Below are positions 50,755 to 58,433 of a DNA stretch of 64,000 nt, one piece after another; position 1 is the first letter of the stretch; the number at the start of each line of letters is the position of its first letter. The notes below the pieces were generated by a model. It worked only from the letters and a program-made list of their open reading frames with translations. It was not told where the DNA came from and ran no database searches. The stretch covers positions 124,001 through 188,000 of the forward strand of contig CAVPZG010000006.1 in the NCBI GenBank assembly GCA_963710205.1. The letters run 5' to 3'. The position numbers and the translations under genes are program-made. This stretch comes from Pacificimonas sp963710205. Its GTDB lineage: Bacteria > Pseudomonadota > Alphaproteobacteria > Sphingomonadales > Sphingomonadaceae.

Positions 50755-52317
50755 ATGTCCACCGCCGTTACCGCCAACCGCGCCGAACTTCTTGCCATCG
50801 CCGATGCGGTCGCCCGCGAGAAGTCGATCGAGCGCAGCATCGTCATCGAGGCGATGGAGGAGGCCATTCAGAAGGGCGCGCGCGCCAAATATGGTCAGGA
50901 AAATGACATCCGCGCGAAGATGGACCCGGACACTGGCGAAGTCCGCCTGTGGCGGGTGGTCGAGGTGGTCGAGGCGCCGGAAAACAACTTCACCGAAATG
51001 TCCGTCGAAAAGGCGCAGGAACGTGAACCGGGTGCGTCCATCGGCGATTTCGTCGTGGACCCGCTGCCGCCCATCGAATTCGGCCGCATCGCGGCGCAGG
51101 CCGCGAAGCAGACCATCGTGCAGAAGGTCCGCGACGCCGAGCGCGACCGGCAGTATGAAGAGTTCAAGGACCGTGCCACCGAGATCATCACCGGTATCGT
51201 CAAGCGTGTCGAATTCGGTCATGTGGTCGTCGATCTGGGCCGCGCGGAGGGCGTCATTCGCCGCGACGAGCAGATCCCGCGCGAATTGCTGCGCGTCGGC
51301 GACCGGGTTCGCACCTACATCAAGGAAGTGCGCCGTGAACTGCGCGGACCGCAGATCTTCCTCAGCCGCGCGCATGGCGAATTCCTGAAAAAGCTGTTCG
51401 CGCAGGAAGTGCCCGAAATCTATGACGGGATCATCGAGATCAAGGCGGTTGCCCGCGATCCCGGCAGTCGCGCCAAGATCGGCGTCATTTCCTATGACGG
51501 CAGTATCGACCCGGTCGGTGCCTGCGTCGGCATGAAGGGCAGCCGTGTGCAGGCCGTCGTGCAGGAACTGCAGGGCGAGAAGATCGACATCATTCCGTGG
51601 TCCGAAGACACCGCGACCTTCGTTGTGAACGCGCTGCAGCCGGCCGAGGTGGCAAAGGTTGTCATCGACGAGGACGAGAACCGTATCGAGGTGGTCGTTC
51701 CCGACGAGCAGCTGTCACTCGCCATCGGTCGCCGTGGTCAGAATGTGCGGCTTGCCAGCCAGATTTCCGGCCACCAGATCGACATCCTGACCGAGGACGA
51801 GGAGTCGGAGCGCCGCCAGACGGAATTCACGACCCGCTCCACCATGTTCATGGAGGAACTGGACGTCGATGAAACGCTGGCGCAGCTGATCGTTGCCGAG
51901 GGCTTCTCCGAGATGGAGGAAGTCGCCTATGTCGAACCGGAGGAAATCGCCGCCATCGAGGGCTTCGATGAGGATCTGGCAGAAGAGCTGCAGAGCCGCG
52001 CCAAGGAAGCGCTCGAAAAGCGCGAAGCGGCGGCACGCGAAAAGCGCAAGGCGATGGGCGTCGAGGATGCGCTCGCCGAGATCGATGGCTTGTCGGAAAA
52101 GATGCTTGTCACGCTGGGTGAGGCGGGCATCAAAACGCTCGACGACCTTGGCGATCTGGCGACCGACGAACTGGTGTCGAAGCGCGACGGCGTCCTGAAA
52201 GACTATGATCTGGGCGATGACGAGGGCAACCGCATCATCATGGCCGCCCGCGCGCACTGGTTCGACGATGAGCCCGAAGCTGTCGAGGAGGTCGCCGATG
52301 CGACAACCGAAACATGA
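50755..52317 (+). CDS. nusA: Transcription termination/antitermination factor NusA
   Basis: A 520-residue RNA polymerase-binding factor. Regions in order are an N-terminal RNAP-binding domain (about 1-130), an S1 domain (about 135-200, TGIVKRVEFGHVVVDLG), KH domains (about 230-345, including GACVGMKGSRVQAVVQEL and AIGRRGQNVRLASQ), and a C-terminal helix-hairpin-helix repeat part (ALAEIDGLSEKMLVTLGEAG). Its last 20 bases overlap the ylxR start. It probably controls its own operon, as in other bacteria. Confidence 0.96.
   Translation: MSTAVTANRAELLAIADAVAREKSIERSIVIEAMEEAIQKGARAKYGQENDIRAKMDPDTGEVRLWRVVEVVEAPENNFTEMSVEKAQEREPGASIGDFVVDPLPPIEFGRIAAQAAKQTIVQKVRDAERDRQYEEFKDRATEIITGIVKRVEFGHVVVDLGRAEGVIRRDEQIPRELLRVGDRVRTYIKEVRRELRGPQIFLSRAHGEFLKKLFAQEVPEIYDGIIEIKAVARDPGSRAKIGVISYDGSIDPVGACVGMKGSRVQAVVQELQGEKIDIIPWSEDTATFVVNALQPAEVAKVVIDEDENRIEVVVPDEQLSLAIGRRGQNVRLASQISGHQIDILTEDEESERRQTEFTTRSTMFMEELDVDETLAQLIVAEGFSEMEEVAYVEPEEIAAIEGFDEDLAEELQSRAKEALEKREAAAREKRKAMGVEDALAEIDGLSEKMLVTLGEAGIKTLDDLGDLATDELVSKRDGVLKDYDLGDDEGNRIIMAARAHWFDDEPEAVEEVADATTET
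52285..52292 (+). promoter_or_regulatory. Shine-Dalgarno of the YlxR-like gene inside nusA
   Basis: GAGGAGGT lies six bases before the ATG at 52298 and decides that start. It is within the end of the nusA reading frame. Confidence 0.7.
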
Positions 52318-52969
52318 GCCTGAGCGGACGTGCATATTAACGCGTAGGAGCGGGACGAGGGACGAGCTGATCCGGCTCGCCCTGTCGCCGGACGGCGAGG
52401 TCATGCCCGACCTCGGTGCGAAGGCGCCGGGACGCGGGGCATGGATCGGTGTCGCTTCCGATGCGCTGAAAGCGGCGCAGGCGAAGGGGCAGCTGCGCGG
52501 AGCGCTGGCGCGCGCCTTCAAGGGCGATGCGAAGTCGGTCCCGGACGACCTTGCCGATATCATCAGGGACGGTCTGGAAAGCGCCGCGCTGAACCGGATT
52601 GGCCTTGAGAAGAAGGCGGGTCATTTGTGCTTTGGCTTTGAAAAAGTCCTGTCCGCGGCGAAATCGGGGGCGGCCAGACTGCTGCTCCACGCCAGCGATG
52701 CGGCAGCCGACGGCACGGCGAAACTGGACCGTGCCCTGCAAGCCGCCTTGCAATCTGGCGGTCGTGGGGCCAAATCGCTGATGCTGCCTGTGGACCGGGC
52801 GGCGCTATCCATGGCGCTTGGCCAGGGAAATGTGGTACATGTCGCGGTGACGGACGCCGGGGCAGCTACGCGAATAGAGGCCGCCGCCCGTCGGTGGCAG
52901 GCCTTTTCAGGTCTTGTTGGTGGGAATGGCGCGTCCTCAGCGGGCGTGACGGAAGGTATTGAAAGATAA
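52298..52969 (+). CDS. ylxR: YlxR-domain RNA-binding protein with C-terminal L7Ae-like domain
   Basis: A 223-residue protein with an N-terminal YlxR/DUF448 domain (ERTCILTRRSGTRDELIRL, GRGAWIGVASDALKAA) and a C-terminal part resembling ribosomal L7Ae-type RNA-binding domains (KKAGHLCFGFEKVLSAAKSGAARLLLHASDAA). The fused form is common in alphaproteobacteria between nusA and infB. YlxR binds RNase P in other bacteria. The start overlaps nusA by 20 bases; a GAGGAGGT site supports it. Confidence 0.9.
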   Translation: MRQPKHEPERTCILTRRSGTRDELIRLALSPDGEVMPDLGAKAPGRGAWIGVASDALKAAQAKGQLRGALARAFKGDAKSVPDDLADIIRDGLESAALNRIGLEKKAGHLCFGFEKVLSAAKSGAARLLLHASDAAADGTAKLDRALQAALQSGGRGAKSLMLPVDRAALSMALGQGNVVHVAVTDAGAATRIEAAARRWQAFSGLVGGNGASSAGVTEGIER

Positions 52970-52970
52970 T

Positions 52971-55466
52971 ATGAGCGAAGAGAAGAAAACCCTGACGCGC
53001 AAGCCGCTCGGCCTCAAGAAGACCGTCGATGCTGGTCAGGTGCAGCAGCAGTTCAGCCATGGCCGCAAGAATACGGTCGTCGTTGAGCGCAAGCGCCGCT
53101 TCGTTCCCAAGAAGCCAGGCGAAGAGAATGCCGCGCCCGAAGTCGAGGCGAAGGCGCCCGAACCTGCGCCCGCACCAAGGCCCGCGCCCAAGGCGCCCGC
53201 GCCGCGCGCCGTAACGAAGCCGCGCATGTCCGAGGCCGAGCAGACGCTGTCGCGCAAGGAAATGCAGGAGAAGCTGCTGCGCGAGGCCGAGGAAGAGCGC
53301 CTGAAAATGGCCGAGGACGCGCGCCGCCGCGAGGACGAGAAGAAATCCGGCGCTCTTGAGGAAGAGAAGCGCCGCGCCGAGGAGAACAAGCGCCGCGAGG
53401 AAGAGGAGGCTTCCGCTGCCGCCGAAGAGGCGAAACGCGCCGAGGCCGAGCGTGCGGCTGCGGAATCCGCTGCCAATGCGAGCGCCGAACCAGCGTTCGA
53501 GGAGGCAGGCCGCAAGGATACGCCGCGCAAGGACAAGAAGGATGAAAAGCCGCAGCGCCCCGCGCTTCGGGACAAGCGCCGCTCCGGCCGCCTGACGGTT
53601 ACGAATGCCATGCGGTCCGAGGATGGCCGTCCCATGTCGATGGCGCGCATGCGCCGCCAGCGTGAGAAGCAGCATAACCAGCACGCTTTTGACGCGACCA
53701 AGACAAAGAAACAGGTTCGCGACGTGATTGTCCCCGAGGCAATCACCGTCCAGGAACTTGCCAACCGCATGTCCGAAAAGGGTGCGGACCTGGTGAAATC
53801 GCTGTTCAACATGGGATCAATGGTCACGATCAACCAGACCATCGACCAGGATACGGCGGAGCTGCTGGTCGAGGAATTCGGCCACAACGTGAAACGCGTC
53901 AGCGAAAGCGACATTGAAAGTGGCCTGGTAGGCCAGGACGATGACGATCCGAAGGACCTGAAACCGCGTCCGCCTGTCGTGACGATCATGGGCCATGTCG
54001 ATCACGGCAAGACGTCGCTGCTGGATGCCCTGCGCGGGACGGATGTCACCGCCGGCGAGGCTGGCGGCATTACGCAGCATATCGGTGCCTATCAGATCAC
54101 GCCGAAGAATTCCGGCCCCATCACATTCCTCGATACGCCGGGTCATGAGGCCTTCACGGAAATGCGGATGCGCGGCGCGGACGTCACCGATATCGTGGTG
54201 CTTGTCGTCGCCGCCGATGACGGACTGATGCCGCAAACCATCGAGGCCATCAAGCATACCAAGGCCGCCGACGTCCCCATGATTGTCGCGATCAACAAGA
54301 TGGACAAGGAAGGCGCCGATCCGACAACCATCCGCACACGCCTTCTGGAGCATGAAGTCATTGTCGAGGAAATGTCCGGCGATGTGCAGGATGTCGAGGT
54401 TTCGGCACTGAAGAAAACCGGACTGGACATGTTGATCCAGAAGATCAACGACCAGGCCGAGCTGATGGAATTGCAGGCCAATCCGGACCGCGATGCAGAG
54501 GCGACGGTCATCGAAGCCAAGCTGGACAAGGGCCGCGGCCCCGTTGCCACCGTTCTTGTCAATCGCGGTACGCTGAGGGTCGGTGACATCTTCGTTGTCG
54601 GTGCCGAACAGGGCCGTGTCCGCGCGCTGATCGACGAGCATGGCAAGCAGATCAAGGAAGCCGGTCCATCGAAACCCGTCGAGGTGCTCGGCCTGAGCGG
54701 TGCCCCGATGGCGGGCGACATGCTGACGGTTGTCGCGGACGAGGCGCGCGCGCGCGAAGTCGCCGATTACCGTGCCAGCGCCATCAAGAAGAAGCGCCTG
54801 GTTACCGCCCCCACCAATGTCGACGAATTGTTCGCCGCCCACGCCGACACGGCCGAGATATATCCGGTTGTCATCAAGGGCGATGTGCAGGGCAGTGTCG
54901 AGGCGATCAAGTCCTCGCTGAATGCCCTTTCCAATGACGATATCAAGGTGAAGATCCTGCATTCCGGCGTCGGTGCCATCACCGAATCCGATGTTGCCCT
55001 TGCCGCCGCGTCCAATGCGCCGCTCTACGGCTTCAACGTCCGTCCGAACGCGAAGGCGCGTGACGTTGCCAAGAAGGAAGGTGCGGAGCTGCGTTATTAC
55101 GACGTGATCTATGACCTGATCGATGAGACGAAGCTCGCCATGGCCGGACAGCTCGGCCCCGAACGCATTGAGAATGTGGTCGGCCGCGCGGAGGTCAAGG
55201 AGGTCTTCTCCGCAGGCAAGACCGGCAAGGCAGCTGGTCTGCTGGTCACCGAGGGCGTCATCAAGAAGGACATCCGGACGCGCGTAACCCGCGACGACGT
55301 CATCATCTACAACGGCAAGGTCGCCAGTCTTCGCCGCTTCAAGGATGACGTTGCGGAGGTCAGAACCGGCCTCGAATGCGGTGTGGTCTTCGACAGCTTC
55401 AAGGACATCAAGCCCGGCGACATGCTGGAAACGTTCGAGATCGAAGAACGCGAACGGACTCTGTAG
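52971..55466 (+). CDS. infB: Translation initiation factor IF-2
   Basis: An 831-residue translational GTPase that brings fMet-tRNA to the 30S subunit. The long N-terminal part is rich in Lys, Glu and Ala and low in complexity. The G1 motif GHVDHGKTS is at residues 341-349, G3 is DTPGHEAF, and G4 is NKMD. The C-terminal half has domains that bind fMet-tRNA. I use MSEEKKTLTRK as the start, four codons after another in-frame ATG. The 40-base gap to rbfA contains a CT/AG palindrome. Confidence 0.97.
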   Translation: MSEEKKTLTRKPLGLKKTVDAGQVQQQFSHGRKNTVVVERKRRFVPKKPGEENAAPEVEAKAPEPAPAPRPAPKAPAPRAVTKPRMSEAEQTLSRKEMQEKLLREAEEERLKMAEDARRREDEKKSGALEEEKRRAEENKRREEEEASAAAEEAKRAEAERAAAESAANASAEPAFEEAGRKDTPRKDKKDEKPQRPALRDKRRSGRLTVTNAMRSEDGRPMSMARMRRQREKQHNQHAFDATKTKKQVRDVIVPEAITVQELANRMSEKGADLVKSLFNMGSMVTINQTIDQDTAELLVEEFGHNVKRVSESDIESGLVGQDDDDPKDLKPRPPVVTIMGHVDHGKTSLLDALRGTDVTAGEAGGITQHIGAYQITPKNSGPITFLDTPGHEAFTEMRMRGADVTDIVVLVVAADDGLMPQTIEAIKHTKAADVPMIVAINKMDKEGADPTTIRTRLLEHEVIVEEMSGDVQDVEVSALKKTGLDMLIQKINDQAELMELQANPDRDAEATVIEAKLDKGRGPVATVLVNRGTLRVGDIFVVGAEQGRVRALIDEHGKQIKEAGPSKPVEVLGLSGAPMAGDMLTVVADEARAREVADYRASAIKKKRLVTAPTNVDELFAAHADTAEIYPVVIKGDVQGSVEAIKSSLNALSNDDIKVKILHSGVGAITESDVALAAASNAPLYGFNVRPNAKARDVAKKEGAELRYYDVIYDLIDETKLAMAGQLGPERIENVVGRAEVKEVFSAGKTGKAAGLLVTEGVIKKDIRTRVTRDDVIIYNGKVASLRRFKDDVAEVRTGLECGVVFDSFKDIKPGDMLETFEIEERERTL

Positions 55467-55471
55467 TCATA

Positions 55472-55496
55472 TTCCCCTCTCCAGCGGAGAGGGGAA
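55472..55496. repeat. CT/AG palindrome between infB and rbfA
   Basis: TTCCCCTCTCC (55472-55482) and GGAGAGGGGAA (55486-55496) form a perfect 11-bp stem with a 3-base loop, only 6 bases after the infB stop. The purine arm lies about 10 bases before the rbfA ATG at 55506 and can serve as its Shine-Dalgarno. The other copy lies between atpD and atpC. Confidence 0.75.
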
Positions 55497-55505
55497 AGGC
55501 CTTCT

Positions 55506-55904
55506 ATGAAACACACCCAGACCGACGAAACGAAATCCGTACGCCTGCTCAAGATTGGCGAGCAGATACGGCATGTCCTTGCCTCGCTACTCCAGCGCGG
55601 TGAAGTGAATGATCCCAACCTCGCGAAGCTGATCATATCGGTCAGTGAAGTGCGCGTTTCGCCGGATCTTCGCCACGCCGCCGTCTATGTGAAGGCGCTG
55701 GGCGGGGATGATGACGTGATGCTTGCCGCCCTTAGAAAGAACGTGCGGTTCCTGCGCGGCCACGTCGCCCGTGCGCTTTCGACGAAATACACCCCCGAAC
55801 TGAAATTCCGCCTGGACGAAAGCTATACGGAGGCCGCAAAAATCGATGCGCTGCTGCGTTCAGAGCGTGTGGCGGCGGATCTGAAGCGCGACGGGGACGA
55901 ATGA
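55506..55904 (+). CDS. rbfA: Ribosome-binding factor A
   Basis: A 132-residue KH-like RbfA that helps late 16S rRNA maturation. LLKIGEQIRHVLASLLQRG, then IISVSEVRVSPDLRHAAVYV and HVARALSTKYTPELKFRLDES are the conserved blocks. The Shine-Dalgarno for rbfA is provided by the purine arm of the palindrome just upstream. Its stop overlaps the GNAT gene start by 4 bases. Confidence 0.95.
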   Translation: MKHTQTDETKSVRLLKIGEQIRHVLASLLQRGEVNDPNLAKLIISVSEVRVSPDLRHAAVYVKALGGDDDVMLAALRKNVRFLRGHVARALSTKYTPELKFRLDESYTEAAKIDALLRSERVAADLKRDGDE

Positions 55905-56443
55905 AGCTTGCGACCGCTCTCGCCGATGGCGATGTCGGGCTCGACCTTCTGAAAGATTCCCACCTTCCAGACCTGAGGCGTGCGTGCGCGGAAGATAGGG
56001 ATATCTGGGCCATTTATCCTTTCTCCATGCTGGACGAACATTTTGACACTGCTGTCGAGCGCATGGAGTCTTTTCATCAGATGCAAGGCTGGGTCCGCTA
56101 TGCCGCCTTTCAAGCCGGGCGGCTGGTCGGGATGACCAGTTATATCAATCCCGATCCCGCAAACGGCGTTGTCGAGATCGGCGGAACCTATTTCGTGCCG
56201 TCCGTGCGCGGCACGAAATATAATGCAACCGCCAAGCGCCTGATGATCGACCACGCCTTCGCCTGCGGTTTCCGGAAAATCGAATTTCGCGTCGACACCC
56301 GCAATGCCCGCTCCCTGCGTGCCGTTGCAAAGCTGGGTGCTGTCCATGAAGGGACGTTGCGGCAGAACCGGATAACCTGGACGGGATATATTCGCGATAC
56401 GGCTGTCTTCGGCCTGCTCGCCAGCGAGTGGCAGGGCCGCTAG
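55901..56443 (+). CDS. GNAT family N-acetyltransferase
   Basis: A 180-residue GNAT acetyltransferase of the RimJ/RimL-like type. VEIGGTYFVPSVRGTKYNATAKRLM contains the acetyl-CoA-binding R/Q-x-x-G-x-G/A pattern in the form VRGTKYN, and IEFRVDTRNARSLRAVAKLGAVHEGTLR is the typical C-terminal motif. The substrate could be a ribosomal or other protein N-terminus, or an antibiotic. It overlaps the rbfA stop by 4 bases and precedes tdk by 10, an uncommon insertion in the rbfA-truB interval. Confidence 0.9.
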   Translation: MKLATALADGDVGLDLLKDSHLPDLRRACAEDRDIWAIYPFSMLDEHFDTAVERMESFHQMQGWVRYAAFQAGRLVGMTSYINPDPANGVVEIGGTYFVPSVRGTKYNATAKRLMIDHAFACGFRKIEFRVDTRNARSLRAVAKLGAVHEGTLRQNRITWTGYIRDTAVFGLLASEWQGR

Positions 56444-56453
56444 AACCCCGGCC

Positions 56454-57032
56454 ATGGCGAAACTCTATTTTTACTATGCGTCCATGAACGCCGGAAAATC
56501 CTCCACCCTCCTACAGGCGGCGTTCAATTATCGTGAGCGCGGTATGGAAACGATGCTTTGGACGGCGGGCATTGACGACCGCGCAGGATCCGGCGCGGTC
56601 GCGTCGCGTATCGGCCTGCGCGCCGACGCGCACCGGTTCGAGAGCGGCACCGACATATATTCCGCAGTGCTCGACGAACATCGGGCAGGTCATCTTGCCT
56701 GCGTGCTGATCGACGAGGCGCAGTTTCTTTCAAAAGCGCAGGTCTGGCAATGCGCGCGCCTGGCGGACGAAGACGACATCCCCGTCCTTTGCTATGGACT
56801 GCGCACCGACTTCCAGGGCGAACTGTTTTCGGGTTCGGCCACGCTTCTGGCGCTCGCAGACGCTCTCGTCGAGCTGAAGGCCGTCTGTGAGTGCGGGCGC
56901 AAGGCGACCATGAACCTGCGTGTCGATGAAGCGGGCAATGCCATTCGTGCGGGCGACCAGGTCGAGATCGGCGGCAACGACCAATATGTCGCGCTCTGTC
57001 GCCGCCATTTCCTGCAGCGGCTGGCCCGATGA
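56454..57032 (+). CDS. tdk: Thymidine kinase
   Basis: A 192-residue type II thymidine kinase that salvages thymidine to dTMP. The Walker A-like loop is ASMNAGKSST near residue 9, LIDEAQFLSKAQV carries the catalytic Glu, and CYGLRTDFQGELF is the Q-F substrate loop. The zinc motif is formed by CECGRKA and the later CRRHF. It overlaps truB by 4 bases. With the GNAT gene it interrupts the usual rbfA-truB order. Confidence 0.93.
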   Translation: MAKLYFYYASMNAGKSSTLLQAAFNYRERGMETMLWTAGIDDRAGSGAVASRIGLRADAHRFESGTDIYSAVLDEHRAGHLACVLIDEAQFLSKAQVWQCARLADEDDIPVLCYGLRTDFQGELFSGSATLLALADALVELKAVCECGRKATMNLRVDEAGNAIRAGDQVEIGGNDQYVALCRRHFLQRLAR

Positions 57033-57991
57033 CCGGCCTGCACGGCTGGATCATCCTGGACAAGCCTGTCGGCATCACTTCGGCAGGCGGGGTGGCGCGA
57101 GTGAAGCGGTTGATGCGGGAAGGTGGGATTCGCAAACCCAAGGTCGGCCATGGGGGTACGCTCGACCCACTTGCGACCGGTGTGCTTCCGATTGCGCTGG
57201 GGGAGGCGACGAAGCTGACCGGGCGGATGCTGAACGGTGACAAGAGTTACGATTTCACAATTGCCTTCGGCGCAGCCACGGCAACGGACGATCTGGAGGG
57301 CCAGGTGGTGGCGGAAAGCGATCATCGTCCGACCTGCGAAAACATCGCGCGAATCCTGGCGCGGTTTACCGGCCCCCTCCAGCAGCGCCCGCCTGTCTAT
57401 TCCGCGTTGAAGGTGGACGGCGAGCGCGCATACAAACGGGCGCGCGCAGGTGAACTGCTGAAGATGCCGGAGCGTGAAATTACAGTTCACGACCTGAAAA
57501 TTTCGTCACGCGCGCAAATGCGCGGCCCCAGCCTGACAGAAAAATCCGCGAGCGGCATTGCCCGTACTTGCGAGGATGACGAGCGATTGGAGTCGATCAC
57601 CCTTTCGGCCACCGTCTCCAAGGGTACATATATCCGTTCGCTGGCGCGCGATATCGCGCTTGCGCTCGGCACCGTTGGCCATGTCAGCATGCTGCGCCGC
57701 ACGGCCTGCGGACCGTTTACCCTTGAAAATGCGATCGCACTGGACAATCTTATGGAAGGCGCTATGGAGCGCGGCTTGGGCAGCGCGGTGCTGCCCATGA
57801 CGGTGGGGCTGGACGACATCCCGGCTTTGCCCGTCACCCCCGAAGAGACGGCTATCCTGAAACATGGGCAGACGCTTTCCGGACGTCCCGAACCGGACGG
57901 ACTCATGATCGCGATGATGGCAGATATGCCCGTCGCGCTCGTCATGCTGGACAACGGCATGGTTCGTGTGGAGCGGGGCTTCAATCTTTAG
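57029..57991 (+). CDS. truB: tRNA pseudouridine(55) synthase TruB
   Basis: A 320-residue enzyme that makes pseudouridine 55 in the T loop of tRNA. The catalytic Asp lies in GHGGTLDPLATGVLPIALG, and later YSALKVDGERAY and VSKGTYIRSLARD are conserved. Between the stretch VHDLKIS and LSATVSKG there is an insert of about 24 extra residues compared with E. coli TruB, including RAQMRGPSLTEKSASG and CEDDERLES. The C-terminal PUA-like part is short. It overlaps tdk by 4 bases and is 14 bases from rpsO. Confidence 0.95.
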   Translation: MTGLHGWIILDKPVGITSAGGVARVKRLMREGGIRKPKVGHGGTLDPLATGVLPIALGEATKLTGRMLNGDKSYDFTIAFGAATATDDLEGQVVAESDHRPTCENIARILARFTGPLQQRPPVYSALKVDGERAYKRARAGELLKMPEREITVHDLKISSRAQMRGPSLTEKSASGIARTCEDDERLESITLSATVSKGTYIRSLARDIALALGTVGHVSMLRRTACGPFTLENAIALDNLMEGAMERGLGSAVLPMTVGLDDIPALPVTPEETAILKHGQTLSGRPEPDGLMIAMMADMPVALVMLDNGMVRVERGFNL

Positions 57992-58005
57992 ACAAAGGAG
58001 CACCG

Positions 58006-58275
58006 ATGTCGATTACACCCGAGCGTAAGCAAGAGCTTATCAAAGAACATGCCCGTGAAGAGGGCGATACCGGTTCCCCTGAAGTGCAGGTTGCGATCCT
58101 TTCGGAGCGCATTTCCAACCTTACGGAACATTTCAAGGACCATCACAAGGACAACCATTCGCGCCGCGGGCTGCTGATGCTGGTGAACAAACGCCGCAAA
58201 CTGCTCGACTATCTGAACGCGAAGGATTCGGAGCGCTACGAAGCGATCCGCTCGAAACTGGGCCTGCGCCGCTAA
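58006..58275 (+). CDS. rpsO: 30S ribosomal protein S15
   Basis: An 89-residue S15 that binds 16S rRNA helices 20-22. KEHAREEGDTGSPEVQVAI and HFKDHHKDNHSRRGLLMLVN are conserved, and the C-terminus is RYEAIRSKLGLRR. The gene stands between truB and pnp as in many bacteria, and an intrinsic terminator follows 14 bases after its stop. AAAGGAG precedes the ATG at a good distance. Confidence 0.98.
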   Translation: MSITPERKQELIKEHAREEGDTGSPEVQVAILSERISNLTEHFKDHHKDNHSRRGLLMLVNKRRKLLDYLNAKDSERYEAIRSKLGLRR

Positions 58276-58289
58276 GCGCGCTGCCTTTG

Positions 58290-58323
58290 AAGGGCCGCCT
58301 CCTGCGTGAGGGCGGCCCTTTTC
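58290..58323 (+). terminator. Rho-independent terminator/processing hairpin between rpsO and pnp
   Basis: AAGGGCCGCC (58290-58299) and GGCGGCCCTT (58311-58320) form a 10-bp stem with an 11-base loop, followed by a short T-run. It ends most rpsO transcripts and separates them from pnp, as in E. coli. Confidence 0.8.
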
Positions 58324-58393
58324 ACATTCATCACGCAAATTCACGCCGACGCCGCGATGGTCGCGTCCTCGGCAGTATGTTGCCGGGCGGGCA

Positions 58394-58429
58394 TTTCTGT
58401 TTCGTTTCCGGCATTTGGAAAGACAGAAA
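58394..58429 (+). promoter_or_regulatory. pnp leader hairpin covering the ribosome-binding site
   Basis: TTTCTGT (58394-58400) pairs with ACAGAAA (58423-58429), and TTTCC (58405-58409) with GGAAA (58417-58421); a small bulge separates the two stems and the loop has 7 bases. The GGAAA of the inner stem is the likely Shine-Dalgarno. PNPase of E. coli regulates its own mRNA through an RNase III-cleaved leader hairpin, and this structure may be a counterpart. Confidence 0.5.
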
Positions 58430-58433
58430 AACC

